Source: an uncultured Ruminococcus sp. (GTDB lineage: Bacteria; Bacillota; Clostridia; Oscillospirales; Ruminococcaceae). From it: a stretch of 29,207 bases of DNA. Made by a program: the position numbers and the translations under genes. The stretch covers positions 1 to 29,207 of the forward strand of contig CAMHBN010000001.1 in NCBI GenBank assembly GCA_946183385.1, written 5' to 3'. Below the pieces are notes generated by a model. It had not been told where the DNA came from, ran no database searches, and worked only from the letters and a program-made list of their open reading frames with translations. This document shows positions 28,968 to 29,207 of this stretch, one piece after another (within the stretch, counting starts at the first letter, position 1; each line of letters opens with the position of its first letter).

Positions 28968-29207
28968 AATTAATGTGTACTCAATAACCGCCGTTAGGCG
29001 GTTATTGCCCCGAACTTCGTTCGGGGTGCGCAAATTCTTTGATAATATATGGAATTTGCGCATCACATTAATTGATGTCAAGCTCATTTTGCCCTAAAGG
29101 GCAAAACAAAGTGCAAGAAAAATTATTTTTTCTTGCACTTTGACAACTCAAAAATGCCTTTTAAAAGCTATATAAAGGCATTTTTGAGTTGTTGAGCAGA
29201 CATTAAT
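28968..29207 (+). ncRNA. Candidate structured non-coding RNA (or MITE-like element), cut by the window edge
   Basis: A closing stem AATTAATGTG (28968-28977) with CACATTAATT (29064-29073) encloses three hairpins with almost no linker: 28982-28992/28997-29007 (11 bp, loop GTTA), 29008-29015/29019-29026 (8 bp, loop TTC) and 29027-29037/29052-29062 (11 bp, A/T-rich loop). This makes a compact four-way junction. Three more follow: 29087-29094/29099-29106 (8 bp, loop TAAA), 29107-29122/29127-29142 (16 bp, loop TTAT) and 29144-29161/29174-29191 (18 bp). The final ACATTAAT (29200-29207) can also pair with 28969-28976, and TTGAG (29192-29196) with CTCAA (28980-28984). No ribosome site plus ORF is convincing. 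The identity is unknown: a non-coding RNA, a retron-like RNA or a small inverted-repeat element are all open. Confidence 0.4.

Noticed and set aside
28968..29073. tRNA or tRNA-like gene at the four-way junction
   Set aside because: Stem lengths (10, 11, 8, 11 bp), missing T-loop and anticodon-loop signatures and no CCA-type acceptor end do not fit a tRNA.
28968..29207. CRISPR array, including a type VI-D array expected in some Ruminococcus
   Set aside because: The hairpins all differ in sequence and there are no direct repeats with spacers and no cas genes.
28968..29207. Confident retron call
   Set aside because: End pairing and long hairpins are suggestive, but no priming-guanosine motif was recognised and no reverse transcriptase is in the window.

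Overview
The window looks like a chromosomal segment of a Gram-positive, spore-lineage gut or rumen anaerobe of the Ruminococcus type (Oscillospiraceae). Supporting this are three secreted dockerin proteins with Thr-rich linkers (a CE1-type esterase, a GH5 cellulase and a leucine-rich-repeat protein), the sporulation genes spoVAD and spoVAE, teichoic-acid-type glycerophosphotransferase chemistry, G+C-rich coding sequence with frequent ATA codons, and near-consensus sigma-A promoters (most with a 17-bp spacer). No tRNA, rRNA, CRISPR array, transposase or phage gene was recognised.

Layout. 109-2215(-): MMPL/RND-type transporter with a frame break near its 3' end, divergent from a TetR regulator (2472-3095,+). 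Three TGAC-N5-GTCA operator-like palindromes lie between them. 3296-5119(+): Na/Pi cotransporter with a PhoU-like tail, convergent with a CBM-dockerin-esterase (5183-6838,-) across a perfect 42-nt palindrome. 6996-8101: two divergent zinc-ribbon proteins. 8214-10472(-): GH5-Ig-dockerin cellulase with a palindrome-rich promoter. 10939-16079(+): envelope glycopolymer operon of DUF4214 protein, two-domain glycosyltransferase, ABC-2 permease (Wzm/TagG type), ATPase (Wzt/TagH type) and CPCC protein. 16140-17639(-): HTH regulator fused to a desulfoferrodoxin-like domain, a 77-aa small protein and a YkgJ-type cysteine-cluster protein. 17849-18808(+): CPBP intramembrane protease. 18830-19270(-): RNase HI, probably with a non-canonical AUC start. 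19500-21836(+): small acidic membrane protein and a YidC/Oxa1 insertase fused to a CDP-glycerol glycerophosphotransferase. 22114-25006(-): spoVAE, spoVAD, a second CPBP protease and a MazF-type endoribonuclease without a visible antitoxin. 25356-27962(+): leucine-rich-repeat/Ig/dockerin protein. 28240-28908(+): unknown membrane protein. 28937-29207: a consensus promoter followed by a dense array of perfect hairpins with no convincing ORF, cut by the window edge.

The genes serve three main themes: plant-polysaccharide attack by cellulosome-type components, synthesis and export of a cell-surface glycopolymer (two separate loci), and small regulatory or stress modules. The most unusual item is the YidC-glycerophosphotransferase fusion with its small partner. 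Next are the HTH-desulfoferrodoxin regulator and the hairpin array at the right edge. A dispersed family of nine short hairpins with compensating stem changes (conserved TGTAGGG end) occupies several intergenic regions.
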